Shown one piece after another: positions 47,410 through 57,294 of a DNA stretch of 64,000 bases (position 1 is the stretch's first letter; every line of letters starts with the position of its first letter). Location: assembly GCA_963700865.1 (NCBI GenBank), contig CAVOZC010000016.1:186001-250000 (forward strand), written 5' to 3'. A program made the translations under genes and the position numbers. The notes under the pieces are model-generated. The model saw nothing but the letters and a program-made list of their open reading frames with translations, did not search any database and had not been told where the DNA came from. The stretch comes from CAVOGJ01 sp963700865. GTDB taxonomy: Bacteria > Planctomycetota > Planctomycetia > Pirellulales > Pirellulaceae.

Positions 47410-48233
47410 TCACGGCCCCACATCAGCCCACGTCTTGGGCGTCTCGTACACCCGCACATTGTGCAGCGCTGTGTTATCCGGCAGTTGATCGACCAGCAGC
47501 TGCCAGATCACGCGGGCAATGTTCTCGACTGTCGAATTCAACTGGGCGAATTCGGTACAGTCGGTATCCAGCCGCGTGTGGTCAAAACGGCGAATCACTC
47601 GTTCCAGGACGGCGCTTCGAGCTGGCCGAAAAGCGATGCGTCCGCCTGCCCGGATAAGTCGTCCGGCCGACAACGCACCGTGACATCGAGTACATAATTG
47701 TGCCCGTGGCCACCGGGGCGATTGCATTTGCCAAAGAGGATCCGATTCTCATCGTTTTCCAGCTCCAGCGCGTGCAGGCGATGGGTCGCCGAGAATTCAA
47801 ATTGTTGGGTCAAAAGTAACATCTGCGGTTCCTCCGCGCGACGTGCGTAACGAACATACGGGGAAGCCTCGAGCTGCAACGTGACCAGCTGCAGGCCGGG
47901 AGCCAGCGTGGTCCGCAGTTGCTCCCAGGCGGACGCCAGGATGCCATGCAGCGGCGTGTCGAACGGGGTGTCATCGAGCGCAGCGGCCGCCGCCGATCGC
48001 AGCCAACGATCCAACTCCTGGACCAGACAGACGCATCCCGCAGGGGCTGCGATCGGGCCTCGAACGGTGCCGCTCATCCGCAGAAAAGGGTAGATGAGCG
48101 GATCGCCGCGACTGCCACTCCACGTGTTTCGCGGCGGATCGGCGGACAGCTGGAAGCGCCCCGCCGCGAGGCGGACGGCCAGGCGAATTTCGCGCGTCAA
48201 GCAGGCCGACGTCGGCATGCCGACCGTACTCAT
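47410..48233 (-). CDS. 6-pyruvoyl-tetrahydropterin synthase / 6-carboxy-tetrahydropterin synthase family, with extra N-terminal domain (frame break at about 47615)
   Basis: The C-terminal 130 residues carry the family zinc site, FEFSATHRL and CNRPGGHGHNYVL, plus FDHTRLD and STVENIARVIW in a second frame after about 47615. One base corrects the break. The N-terminal 135 residues (TREIRLAVRLAAGRFQLSA) look like a degenerate second copy of the domain. Members either make tetrahydrobiopterin precursors or act in queuosine synthesis. Here the gene overlaps an SDR gene (ATGA) and follows phenylalanine hydroxylase, an enzyme that needs a reduced pterin, so supply of that cofactor is the likely role. 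The start at 48233 is fixed by the overlap. Confidence 0.8.
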
Positions 48234-48945
48234 TTCGCGACCTCGAAGACTTGTCCCGAGCAAGCGGCAAAGTCAGGACCGCAGATGGAAAAGATCAGTC
48301 CGGCAACCTCGTCCGCCGCCAGACACTGCTGCGGCGGAAAGTCCGGAAAGAGACGCCGCAGGAGTGGTGTTTCGACGGCGCCCGGCCGTACCGAATAAGC
48401 GCGAATGCCATGGGGTTTCCCTTCTCGCGCAGGGATAGCGTCAACGACTCGCCCCAGGCCTTACAGGCCCCGTACATGCCTAATCCCGGAAAGGGATCCA
48501 CGGCCGCCAGCGACGAGACATGCACGATCACGCCCTGTCGCTGACGCTTCATCAGCGGCCAAACCGCCTGGGAGGTGGCCAGGACCGCAAGCATATTGAC
48601 ATCGATCAGCCGCTGGACATCATCCATCGCCATCTCGGCGACCGGACCGAGCGGCGCCCGGCCTGCATTATTAATCAAGACATCGACGCGGCCGAAGCGT
48701 TCTCCGACCGACTGGATGAAGTGATGCGCTTCAGCGATTTGTCCCACATCACAGTCGTGCGTGTGGATGCGATCCGCGTGGCCGATGCGGTCGATGGCCG
48801 CTGCCAGCCGCTCAGCGTTCCGCCCGCAGATCGCCAACTGATATCCCGCCTCGGCGAAACGAGCGGCCGTCGCCTCGCCAATTCCAGAGGACCCACCGGT
48901 CACGACACATACCGGTAGTGGGCTCGTTTTAGTGGGGAGCGTCAT
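48230..48945 (-). CDS. Short-chain dehydrogenase/reductase (frame break at about 48425)
   Basis: The N-terminus has the NAD(P) site VVTGGSSGIGEATAARFAEA, then INNAGRAPLGPVAEM and the catalytic SSLAA...GMYGACKAWGESL (Ser, Tyr, Lys). After LSLRE the frame shifts. In the other frame it continues GKPHGIRAYSVRPGAVETPL and ends ...FSICGPDFAACSGQVFEVAK, stopping at 48230 inside the pterin synthase start. The repaired length of about 238 residues is normal. It sits between phenylalanine hydroxylase and the pterin synthase, so a sepiapterin-reductase-like or dihydropteridine-reductase-like role is possible. The sequence alone shows only a general SDR. Confidence 0.8.
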
Positions 48946-49028
48946 CGTCGTGATTTCCCGTCGTCAGGGACCGCCCCGGTGTGCGGCTGACAAAGCAACG
49001 TGGGGCGACCGAACCGTCATCGGTCGCC

Positions 49029-49981
49029 TCAGGAGGTCAGGTCGGCATCGAGAAAGGACTGCAGGTCGGCTGGATTCACCAGTGGTTCGCCGGGGGCGAC
49101 GTTGTCCAAACGGCCCTCCTTCAACCACTGCTCAAGGTCGTCCACCATGGCGAACAGGTGATCAAAGGAAGGGACATAAAACAGGAGCGGCTGGTAGTGA
49201 TTGATTTCGAAATACTGGTTGATCATCCATTCCAACTGAGCGGGAAAGCGTTGCACCTGGTCGGAAGTGACCGCGTACTCGATCTCGCCGATCGAGCTGA
49301 GCAGCCCGCTGCCGTAGACTTTCATGCCCTCAGCTTCCTGCATCAGCCCGAATTCGACCGTGAACCAGAAGAAACGGGCCATCGCCTTGATGTTGCTCTC
49401 GACCCGTCGAGTCACTTCTGCCCGGTCCGAGGTCAAGGCCCGCGCCGGATGGCGGCAAAGCGGGCGACCTCGCCGAACCGCACCAGTACGTCTGAAAAGC
49501 GTCGGTCAGTATGCATGGGCACATGGCCGGCGATGTCGTGAAAGATGTCGGGCTCGGGCAAATAATCCAGATTGCTGCCGTCACGAATGGTAATCGTGGT
49601 GGGAAAGGCGCGATTGCGGAGACAGTCAAAGAAGAGATAGGCCGGTACATAACCGGATACCGGTTTCGCGCAAAACCCACTCAGCGGGGCAAGAAACGCG
49701 TTGATTTCATCCAGTCGCGGGATGGCGTCCGGTTTAAGCATCAAATTCTCGACGCCCGTCATGAACCGCGAACAGGCGTACTTTTCCCACTTGGGACGGA
49801 TGGCTCGATAGCATCGCCGCCATGTTTCCTGGTTCTCTTCGCTGTACAGCTCGTACGGTTGCTGGATGTATAGCTGCCCGTTGCGCTGAGCCTGCTCGAT
49901 AAACGGGGCTTTCGTCGTGGTCAAGCCGCTGGCCACGGGGAGCGACGACGGTTGGGGGGGAGTCTGATGCGCGGTAGCCAT
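49029..49981 (-). CDS. phhA: Aromatic amino acid hydroxylase, phenylalanine-4-hydroxylase type (frame break at about 49440)
   Basis: The catalytic core is clear: YLPEPDIFHDIAGHVPMHTD holds the two iron-binding histidines, and FFWFTVEFGLMQE, in the second frame, the glutamate ligand. One extra base at about 49440 separates the frames; repaired, the protein has about 317 residues with no N-terminal ACT regulatory domain, as in other bacterial enzymes. It would convert phenylalanine to tyrosine using oxygen and tetrahydropterin. Downstream lie an SDR and a pterin synthase, upstream the branched-chain dehydrogenase, so this is an amino-acid degradation operon. Confidence 0.88.
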
Positions 49982-50034
49982 ACGAATTCCTCCTCGTGCT
50001 GACTGGTTGGTTCGTTTCGACTGCGATCCGTGGG

Positions 50035-51350
50035 TTAGTTCCCCTCGCCGGTGATTTGAAATTTTGCGGCCCGGTCACGGATGTCGTTCAAGAAGTTTGC
50101 CGCGCCAACTCCATTCATCAGGCGGTGATCAAAGCTCATCGTCAGGGCACACCGCTTCCGGAACGCGATGCCGTTGTCGGTGGGTAGCGGTACGAGTTGG
50201 GTCTCGCCGAGCGCCAGCGTCGCCACGGCCGGCGTCACGACGACCGGGATGCCCATCCGCATGCCGGAAGCGCCGATGTTCGAGACCGACACCGTTGTCG
50301 TGGCGTCGATCTGGTCCTGGCCGTCTCGTGCGGCGGCCACGCGGGCCGCCAGTTCCGCAAAAAATCCAGCTTGAGTCAGCGTGTCGGCATGCCGCACCAC
50401 TCGCCGTTTTCAGCACGTCACCCGGTAGCGACACGGCGACACCCAGGTTGACATGATGGTACGTCCGCAGCGTCTTGCCGTCACTGGAGAGTGAACTGCG
50501 GAAGGCCGGGTGTTCCCGCATGGCTTGGACGATACACCAGAGCAGCATGGCAAAGCCGGTCGGTCCACCCGCCTCGCGCGTCGCGGTGCGGACCGCATCA
50601 ATGGCTTGCCAATCGACGTCGGTCTCGAGTACCGCGGGCAAGGCGACCTGGGCCCCGCGAGCCATGCGGTAATTCAAAGTTTGTTGCGCCGGGTAGTGTC
50701 GATTCGACGTATTCGCTCGCTTGTCGCCGGGCCGCTTCCGCCGTGGCGGCCACCTTCTCGGGTCCGCCGGCATCGACAAACCGATCGACGTCCGCCGGCA
50801 TCAGCTTCGTCCCGGCCGCCGGAATATGGTTGGCGATTTCGAGCAGTCCCCGATCAAGCAGATACCGCCGCGTCCGCGGTGGGACGCGGACGCCCGCGGC
50901 GGCGCGGACGGGACGTCGGCCCTGCGTCGCGGTGGCGGTCGAAGACGGCGTCCCGGTCGCGAATCCGTCGGGCGGCAACTCGGGCGGTGCGCCTGTTTCG
51001 TGAATCACCACCGGTGGCGGTGGCGTCGGGGCGGCGCGAGGCACGCGTGCCGGCGTCCGGGGCTGGGCCGCCGGCGGATGGTGGTCCGACGCCATTTCAC
51101 GCGTGCCGGCGGCGACGTCCATGCGGGCGATCTCCGCGCCGATCGGCAAGACCGTGTCGGGCTGGACCAGCCATTCGAGCAGCCGACCGTCATAGGGCGA
51201 CTCGACCTCCGTCGTCGCTTTATCGGTTTCCATGACGTAGATCGGATCATCGCGTCGGATGGTATCTCCCGGCTGCTTTAAAAACTCGATCAGACGGGCC
51301 TCCTGCAGGCCTTCGCCGAGTTGGGGTATTCGAACCGAAACAACGGGCAT
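50035..51350 (-). CDS. 2-oxoacid dehydrogenase E2 (dihydrolipoamide acyltransferase) (two frame breaks)
   Basis: The N-terminal lipoyl domain (residues 1-80) has the lipoylated lysine in VMETDKATTEVESPYDG. After a Pro/Ala-rich linker comes a peripheral-subunit binding domain (RTRRYLLDRGLLEIANHIPA). The catalytic domain is split over two further frames, joined at about 50692 and 50402. It ends with ALTMSFDHRLMNGVGAANFL, where the usual DHRxxDG active site reads DHRLMNG. Each break is repaired by removing one base. The gene starts three bases after the E1 gene ends. It transfers the acyl group to CoA in the branched-chain or related oxoacid complex. No E3 gene is nearby. Confidence 0.86.
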
Positions 51351-51353
51351 CCG

Positions 51354-53330
51354 CTACGCCTCCATGACCTGATGAATGGCTTCCCTGACATCGTCCGCCG
51401 AGGGCAATGCACCATATTCGTAGATCGGGTTATAGCCAATATGCACATCGGGTTTGGAGACCAGCCGCGGCGGGCTGCTGAAACTGTAGAAGCTGTCATC
51501 CTCCGACGTCATCTCGGAGATGATCATCTGCCCCGCACTGCACGACGCCGAGTCCTCTTGTACGACGATCAGCCGGCCTGTTTTGGCCAGCGACGCACGC
51601 ACGGCCTCCTTATCCCAGGGCTGAATCGAGCGCAGATCGATGACTTCGACGGAGACTTCCTCGGCCATCTGATCCGCGACCTGCAACGAAAGCTCCAGGC
51701 AGTTCGCCCAGGCGACGAGCGTCACGTCGCTGCCTTCACGGCGGATCCGCGCCTTCCCGAAGGGTACCGGCAGGATCTGCTCGCCGACCTCGACCGGTTG
51801 CCGGATGAGGTGCTTGGGGAGCAACACGATCGTGGGATCTTCGGCGTGCATCGCGGTCCAGAGAATTCCGGCCGCGTCTTCTGGCGTGGCTGGTGCGACG
51901 ACTCGCAGGCCCGGCGTATGGGCGAACCAGGCCTCGTTGGCCTGACTGTGCCAGAGTGAGCCGCCTGGGAGATACGCGCCGTACGGTGCATAGATCACGA
52001 CCGGACACTTCCAGTCACCATGGGTCCGCCAGCGGAGTGTCGCCAGGTTTTGCGAGATTTGATTCCAGGCGGGCCCCACGAAATCGACGAACTGCATTTC
52101 AAATACCGGCTTCATCCCGGCACACGCCATGCCCACCGCGACGCCAGCGATCGTGGCCTCGGCCAGCGGCGAATTAAACACGCGCTGGGGAAAGGCCTCG
52201 GAAAGTCCCAGCGTCAAACGAAACACGCCCCCCTTGGGATCCGCGATGTCCTCGCCAAAAAAGATGCGATCCGGGTCTCGTTCCAGCGACGCATGAAAGA
52301 CGTCGTTGATGGCGTCCACCATCCGCATCCGCTGGCCACCGACCAGGGGAGGCGCTTCGGCAACCGGCGGCGGTCCCAACAACTCGTCCAGCACGTGCTC
52401 GGCTTGTGGATCGTCCGCCAGTTCGGCGTGCCGGTATTCGCGATCGACCTGCTCGTCGATTTCCGCCTGGATCGACTCCCATTGATCCTGACTCAACATC
52501 TCGGCTTCGATCAGCTCCGTTGCCAAAACATGAATCGGATCCCGATCCATCATCTCCGAAATTTCCTTCGGCTCGCGATAGACGCGATGGTCGTCACTGC
52601 TGGTGTGACTGCACAGCCGATCAACTTCGCACAGAAGGATTGTGGGGCCTTCACCCGCGCGCGCTTTCTGCAAGGCCGGTTCGGCCGCGTGATGCACGTT
52701 ATCCGGATGGCGAGCGTCGACGCGGGTGATCCCAATCGAGTCATTGAAGATGCCCAGCTTGAACGGATTAAATTTGTCGGTGCAGGTACTAATCCCGTAA
52801 CGATTGTCCTCCACCACAAACACGATCGGCAGTTTTCGCTCGACCGCAAACGCGACCGCCTCGTAAAATTCGCCCTGCCGGCTGGCAGCATCGCCGGTCG
52901 TGGCCACCACGATTCCCGACTGCCCCCTTAGCTGCATGCTCCAGGCGACACCACACGCCGGGAGCAGGCTGGCACCTGTGGGAGTCGGAACGCTCCAAAT
53001 CTTCTTGGATTTGGATGAGTAATGGCCTGGCATCTGACGACCGGCGCTGCTGCTGCTCTGCTTGGCGAAATAAGCCAGCGCCAATTCATAGTTGGTGACA
53101 CCCCGCGCAAGTGTCATGGCACGGTCACGGTAGTAAGGGAACAGGTAGTCCTCGTCTTCCATCAACAAGGCAATCGTGGCCAGGGTCTCGTGACCCATGC
53201 CGGCGACCTGAAACCAGCCCTTGCTTTGACGCAGCAAAACCCCCTCGCGGCGATCGCCCTCGCGGCTGAGGTACATCAACTTGAGCAAGTCAACGTGGTT
53301 GATCGTTTTCCGCATCTGCTGGCTCGTCAT
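51354..53330 (-). CDS. 2-oxoacid dehydrogenase E1, fused alpha and beta subunits (branched-chain type)
   Basis: The 658-residue protein joins both E1 subunits. The alpha part (about 1-330) has MPGHYSSKSKKI and the thiamine diphosphate site TTGDAASRQGEFYEAVAFA...EDNRYGIST. The beta part (about 340-658) has RIFFGEDIADPKGGVFRLTL, FNSPLAEATIAGVAVGMAC and FVDFVGPAWNQISQNLATLR. This composition matches branched-chain oxoacid dehydrogenase more than pyruvate dehydrogenase. It would decarboxylate oxoacids from valine, leucine and isoleucine. It starts the minus-strand operon and is divergent from an Lrp-type regulator, which may respond to branched-chain amino acids. Confidence 0.9.
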   Translation of the reverse strand: MTSQQMRKTINHVDLLKLMYLSREGDRREGVLLRQSKGWFQVAGMGHETLATIALLMEDEDYLFPYYRDRAMTLARGVTNYELALAYFAKQSSSSAGRQMPGHYSSKSKKIWSVPTPTGASLLPACGVAWSMQLRGQSGIVVATTGDAASRQGEFYEAVAFAVERKLPIVFVVEDNRYGISTCTDKFNPFKLGIFNDSIGITRVDARHPDNVHHAAEPALQKARAGEGPTILLCEVDRLCSHTSSDDHRVYREPKEISEMMDRDPIHVLATELIEAEMLSQDQWESIQAEIDEQVDREYRHAELADDPQAEHVLDELLGPPPVAEAPPLVGGQRMRMVDAINDVFHASLERDPDRIFFGEDIADPKGGVFRLTLGLSEAFPQRVFNSPLAEATIAGVAVGMACAGMKPVFEMQFVDFVGPAWNQISQNLATLRWRTHGDWKCPVVIYAPYGAYLPGGSLWHSQANEAWFAHTPGLRVVAPATPEDAAGILWTAMHAEDPTIVLLPKHLIRQPVEVGEQILPVPFGKARIRREGSDVTLVAWANCLELSLQVADQMAEEVSVEVIDLRSIQPWDKEAVRASLAKTGRLIVVQEDSASCSAGQMIISEMTSEDDSFYSFSSPPRLVSKPDVHIGYNPIYEYGALPSADDVREAIHQVMEA

Positions 53331-53470
53331 GTGTGACTCCTTGTCCAGGTACCGTCGATCTCGTGGCCATGCCCCGCCTTGCTGTCCCGGACAAACGGGG
53401 CGGCGACGACCCCAACCGCTGCCGCCAGCGATGGGTGGCCCACCGCAGTCGGATCATCTGCGGTGAGGAT

Positions 53471-53570
53471 GACCATATCTTATCGAACATTCTACAGTAA
53501 GTTCTACAAGCCGAATGATATACTGTGTATGATGGAAAAACAGAATTTTCCGCGATTTGGAGTGCTTAAA
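53471..53570. promoter_or_regulatory. Divergent control region between E1 and the Lrp-type regulator
   Basis: This A/T-rich part of the 239-base intergenic region holds a direct repeat TTCTACA-gtaag-TTCTACA (about 53490-53508). It also holds an inverted repeat GGAAAA-acagaa-TTTTCC (about 53534-53552), similar in design to Lrp-family sites. TATACT at about 53519 could be a -10 box for the regulator gene. Autoregulation and control of the E1 operon are inferred. Confidence 0.4.
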
Positions 53571-54070
53571 TGAACCTTGACCGAATTGACTTCGAGATGC
53601 TGGCAGCCCTGCAGCGCGACGCGCGGACCTCGAACAAGGATCTGGCCGAGTCGGTCGGCCTGTCGCCGTCTTCGTGTCTGGAGCGATTTCGCCGCCTGCG
53701 GCGATCGGGTGTGCTGCGTGGTTTTCATGCCGATGTGGCACCGGAGGCGCTGGGAATTTCGGTGCAGGCCATGATCTCGATCCGCTTGCGACAGCACGCG
53801 AAGATCTCGTTTGACGCCTTGCTGCAGGAGATGTCCCGCATCAAGGAGGTGGTCAACGTCTATCTGCTGGCGGGGGAAACGGATTTCCTCGTGCACGTGG
53901 CGGTCCGCGACGTGGCCCATCTACGATCGGTGGTGGTCGATACGTTCACCTCTCGATATGAAGTCGCGCATATCGAAACGTCGCTGATTTTCGAGTTCCG
54001 CAAGGCGCCGGTGCTGCCCAACTATCAAACTTCCGCCGACGAGGAGGCGGATCGGCGGGTAAAAAGGTAA
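53570..54070 (+). CDS. Lrp/AsnC-family transcriptional regulator
   Basis: The 166-residue protein has the AsnC-type helix-turn-helix (RIDFEMLAALQRDARTSNKD, LAESVGLSPSSCLERFRRLR). A RAM ligand-binding domain follows (KEVVNVYLLAGETDFLVHVA). Such proteins bind amino acids and regulate their metabolism. It is divergent from the branched-chain oxoacid dehydrogenase operon, the usual arrangement for a BkdR-like local regulator. The gene is intact. Confidence 0.93.
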   Translation: MNLDRIDFEMLAALQRDARTSNKDLAESVGLSPSSCLERFRRLRRSGVLRGFHADVAPEALGISVQAMISIRLRQHAKISFDALLQEMSRIKEVVNVYLLAGETDFLVHVAVRDVAHLRSVVVDTFTSRYEVAHIETSLIFEFRKAPVLPNYQTSADEEADRRVKR

Positions 54071-54222
54071 GGCCTGGCTTGCGAAGGCTTCCAGCCCCTC
54101 ATTGGGACCATCCCCATAGGACGCAGATAGGAGAGGCGGGAGTTTCACGTTCGCTGGCCACGGCAGGCAGGCGGGAACAAGGTCGGGAACACTGTGGGGG
54201 TCGGGACCCCTTTCGATGGACC

Positions 54223-55398
54223 TTACCGCTCGACCACCATGGCCACCGCATTGCCGCCGCCCAGGCAGAGGCTCACGACACCCCGACGGGCCTGCCGTCG
54301 CTCGAGCGCATACAGCAGGGTGACCAGGGTCCGGGCCCCGCTGGCTCCGATCGGATGTCCCAGCGAGATGCCGCCGCCGTAGATGTTGACTTTGTCTTCC
54401 GGGATTTCCAATTGCCGCAAGCAGGCGAGCATCTGGGCCGCGAAGGCTTCATTAATTTCAAACAGATCGATGTCCTGGGGCGACAGGCCGGCCTTGGCCA
54501 GCGCGCCCTGCACCGCGTACACCGGGGCAATGAACAGATCTTTTGGGGCCAGGCCGCTGGTATGATAGGCGACGATCCGCGCGGTGAGCGGGTTACCACA
54601 GGCGTCGGCGGTGGCAGCATCGGTGACCACCACGGCGGCGGCTCCATCACTGAGCGTCGATGCATTGCCAGCCGTAACGGTGCCGTCCGATTTAAAAACG
54701 GTACGCAGGCCTGCCAGCTGTTCGGCCGTCGTTTCCGGACGCAGGCATTCGTCGGTGTCGACCTGCCTATTGCCTTGCCGATTGGCCACGGTGACCGGCG
54801 AAATTTCGGCCGCGAACATACCGCTGGCGATCGCCTCGGCGGCCCTCCGCTGGCTTTCCGCGGAAAAGGCATCCTGCTCTTCCCGCGACAGCGAGAAGGT
54901 GGTCGCCACATGCTCCGCATGGACTCCCATGTGGCAGGATTCGAAGGCGCACGTCAAGCCATCATGAATCATCGCGTCTTGCAGCTGCAGATCACCCAGT
55001 TTTTGTCCGTTGCGGACACCGCGGACCAGATGCGGGGCCAGGGACATGTTTTCCATGCCGCCCGCGACGATGGCCCGCGCGTCGCCGGCACGGATCGCCT
55101 GGGCGGCCAACATGACGGCTTTCAGCCCCGAACCGCACACCTTATTGATGGTCACAGCGGGAATGGACGGTGGAAGTCCGGCCAACAGAGCGGCTTGTCG
55201 GGCCGGAGCCTGACCAACGCCCGCCTGCACCACGTTCCCCATGATGACTTCTTCCAGTTGTTCGGCCGGTAAGCCCGATCGCTCGACGGCGGCCGCGATA
55301 GCCACCGCCCCCAACTGTGGCGCCGCCAGTCGGCTGAGCGAGCCCAAAAAGGCGCCGATCGGAGTGCGAGCGGCGGCAACGACGAAAGCGTCATTCAT
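54223..55398 (-). CDS. Acetyl-CoA acetyltransferase (thiolase)
   Basis: The 391-residue protein has all thiolase motifs: the acyl-binding cysteine C88 in NKVCGSGLKAVM, the NEAFAAQ region, the catalytic histidine in SLGHPIGASGARTL and the second cysteine in SLCLGGGNAVAM. It breaks down acetoacetyl-CoA or joins two acetyl-CoA units. In this neighbourhood it fits the end of leucine or ketogenic amino acid degradation. It is divergent from the acyl-CoA carboxylase gene and downstream of no other gene on its strand. Intact. Confidence 0.94.
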   Translation of the reverse strand: MNDAFVVAAARTPIGAFLGSLSRLAAPQLGAVAIAAAVERSGLPAEQLEEVIMGNVVQAGVGQAPARQAALLAGLPPSIPAVTINKVCGSGLKAVMLAAQAIRAGDARAIVAGGMENMSLAPHLVRGVRNGQKLGDLQLQDAMIHDGLTCAFESCHMGVHAEHVATTFSLSREEQDAFSAESQRRAAEAIASGMFAAEISPVTVANRQGNRQVDTDECLRPETTAEQLAGLRTVFKSDGTVTAGNASTLSDGAAAVVVTDAATADACGNPLTARIVAYHTSGLAPKDLFIAPVYAVQGALAKAGLSPQDIDLFEINEAFAAQMLACLRQLEIPEDKVNIYGGGISLGHPIGASGARTLVTLLYALERRQARRGVVSLCLGGGNAVAMVVER

Positions 55399-55582
55399 GG
55401 GAGACCTCCTTGGGGAGCGCGTTGCTTCCGGTTATAGGCCGGGCTAGGCAGATCGGCAACAAGCTTATAATGACGTCCGCCGTGGCGAGGGGGAACCTTG
55501 GCGATCGTTCGCAAGGCACCTGTGATCGCAACGCTCGCCAGGCCGATCCGCGAGCCACCGTTTGAATTTTCCGGGAGTACCG

Positions 55583-57184
55583 ATGAGTTGGCAAGGTTTG
55601 ATCGAGGAAATACGGGAGCAAGCCGCGGAAATCAAGCGCGGCGGCGGCGAATCGGCGATCGCGCGACAGCACAAAAAAAACCGCCTGACGGCTCGTGAAC
55701 GAATCGACGCGCTGATCGACCCCGGCACCGATTTTCTGGAGGTGGGCTTGTGGGCCGCCTGGCGGATGTACGAGGACTGGGGCGGTGCCCCCTCGGCGGG
55801 CGTGGTCTGCGGTGTGGGGTCGGTCTCCAGACGGCAAGTCATGATCATCGCCAATGATGCCACCATCAAGGCAGGTGCGTTCTTTCCGATGACGGTCAAG
55901 AAAGTCCTTCGCGCTCAACGGATCGCGATGGACAATTATCTGCCCCTCATGTACCTCGTCGATTCGGCGGGTGTCTTTCTGCCACTCCAGGACGAGATCT
56001 TTCCGGACGAGGACGATTTTGGCCGCATCTTTCGCAACAACGCCGTGATCAGCGCGATGGGCATTCCGCAAATCTCGGCGATCATGGGGAACTGCGTCGC
56101 CGGCGGCGGCTATCTGCCGGTCCTTTGCGACAAACTGCTGATGACCGAGGGTTCGGGTTTGTACCTGGCGGGTCCGGCGCTGGTGAAAAGTGCCATTGGG
56201 CAGCAGGTGACGCACGAAGAATTGGGTGGCGCGCAAATGCACGCCGAGATCAGCGGCACCATTGATTTTCGCGAAGCCGACGACGCGTCCTGCATTTCAC
56301 GGCTGCGTCAACTGGCCGAGACGCTGCCACATGACGAGATCGCCGCGCCGTTCCGACGCGAAACACCCACGCCGGCCGCTCGTCCGGCCGCGGAGCTGTA
56401 CGATATCGTCTCGACCGACGCGCAAACTCAATTTGACGTTCGCGACTTGTGCCAGTGTCTCGTCGATGCGGGTACGTTTCTGGAATACAAGGCCGATTAT
56501 GGCGGCTCGCTGGTCTGCGGCTACGCCCGCATCGGCGGCTTCCCGGTGGGCATCGTCGCCAATCAGCATTGCCAGGTACGGACGCCGAACAAGGGCTTTC
56601 AATTCGGCGGTGTGATCTACGATGACAGCGCGAACAAAGCCGCCCGCTTCATCATGGATTGCAATCAGAATTGGTTGCCCATCGTCTTCCTCCAGGACGT
56701 GATGGGATTCATGGTCGGTCGCGATTCGGAGCAAGGCGGTATCATTCGCGCTGGCGCGAAATTGGTAAACGTGCTCTCGAACGCCCGCGTGCCCAAGCTG
56801 ACGATCATTACCGGCGGCAGCTACGGGGCCGGCAATTATGCGCTCTGCGGCAAGGCGTTCGATCCGCGCTTCATCTACGCCTGGCCCAACGCCCGTTACG
56901 CGGTCATGGGGGGGAAACAGGCCGCGGCGACGCTGTTGGATATCAACCTCGCCGCCATGCACCGCGCGGGCCAAGATCCGGCGGTGGACGAATTGGAGCA
57001 ATTACGAGTGAAGGTCACCGAGGCCTATGAGAATACCACCGATATCCGCTATGGTGCTTCCCGTGGTTGGGTGGATGGCATCATTGCACCCGACGACACA
57101 CGGGCGGTGCTGATACGAATGCTTACGGTGGCCACCAGGCACGTCCAATTGCGCCCTTACGTAACGGGCGTGCTGCAGGTTTAG
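55583..57184 (+). CDS. Acyl-CoA carboxylase carboxyltransferase (beta) subunit, methylcrotonyl/geranyl-CoA type
   Basis: The 533-residue protein has both carboxyltransferase halves: NRLTARERIDALIDPGTDFL, IMGNCVAGGGYLPVLCDKLL (acyl-CoA site), then FLQDVMGFMVGRDSEQGGII and ITGGSYGAGNYALCGKAFDP (biotin site). The composition suits methylcrotonyl-CoA or geranyl-CoA carboxylase. The biotin-carboxylase (alpha) subunit is not in the window. The start at 55583 is preferred because MSWQGLIEE begins the conserved region. It is followed by AtuA-like genes and an enoyl-CoA hydratase, so the unit resembles liu/atu clusters for leucine or terpene breakdown. Confidence 0.9.
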   Translation: MSWQGLIEEIREQAAEIKRGGGESAIARQHKKNRLTARERIDALIDPGTDFLEVGLWAAWRMYEDWGGAPSAGVVCGVGSVSRRQVMIIANDATIKAGAFFPMTVKKVLRAQRIAMDNYLPLMYLVDSAGVFLPLQDEIFPDEDDFGRIFRNNAVISAMGIPQISAIMGNCVAGGGYLPVLCDKLLMTEGSGLYLAGPALVKSAIGQQVTHEELGGAQMHAEISGTIDFREADDASCISRLRQLAETLPHDEIAAPFRRETPTPAARPAAELYDIVSTDAQTQFDVRDLCQCLVDAGTFLEYKADYGGSLVCGYARIGGFPVGIVANQHCQVRTPNKGFQFGGVIYDDSANKAARFIMDCNQNWLPIVFLQDVMGFMVGRDSEQGGIIRAGAKLVNVLSNARVPKLTIITGGSYGAGNYALCGKAFDPRFIYAWPNARYAVMGGKQAAATLLDINLAAMHRAGQDPAVDELEQLRVKVTEAYENTTDIRYGASRGWVDGIIAPDDTRAVLIRMLTVATRHVQLRPYVTGVLQV

Positions 57185-57294
57185 CTGGCCAGACCCGTCG
57201 GCACAACCATCGGGTAGAATGCAAACGCGTCATGAACGGCGACGTTCTCGAGACCATTCGACTCGGCGACCCAACGTGAAGGCAGATCAGTCCT

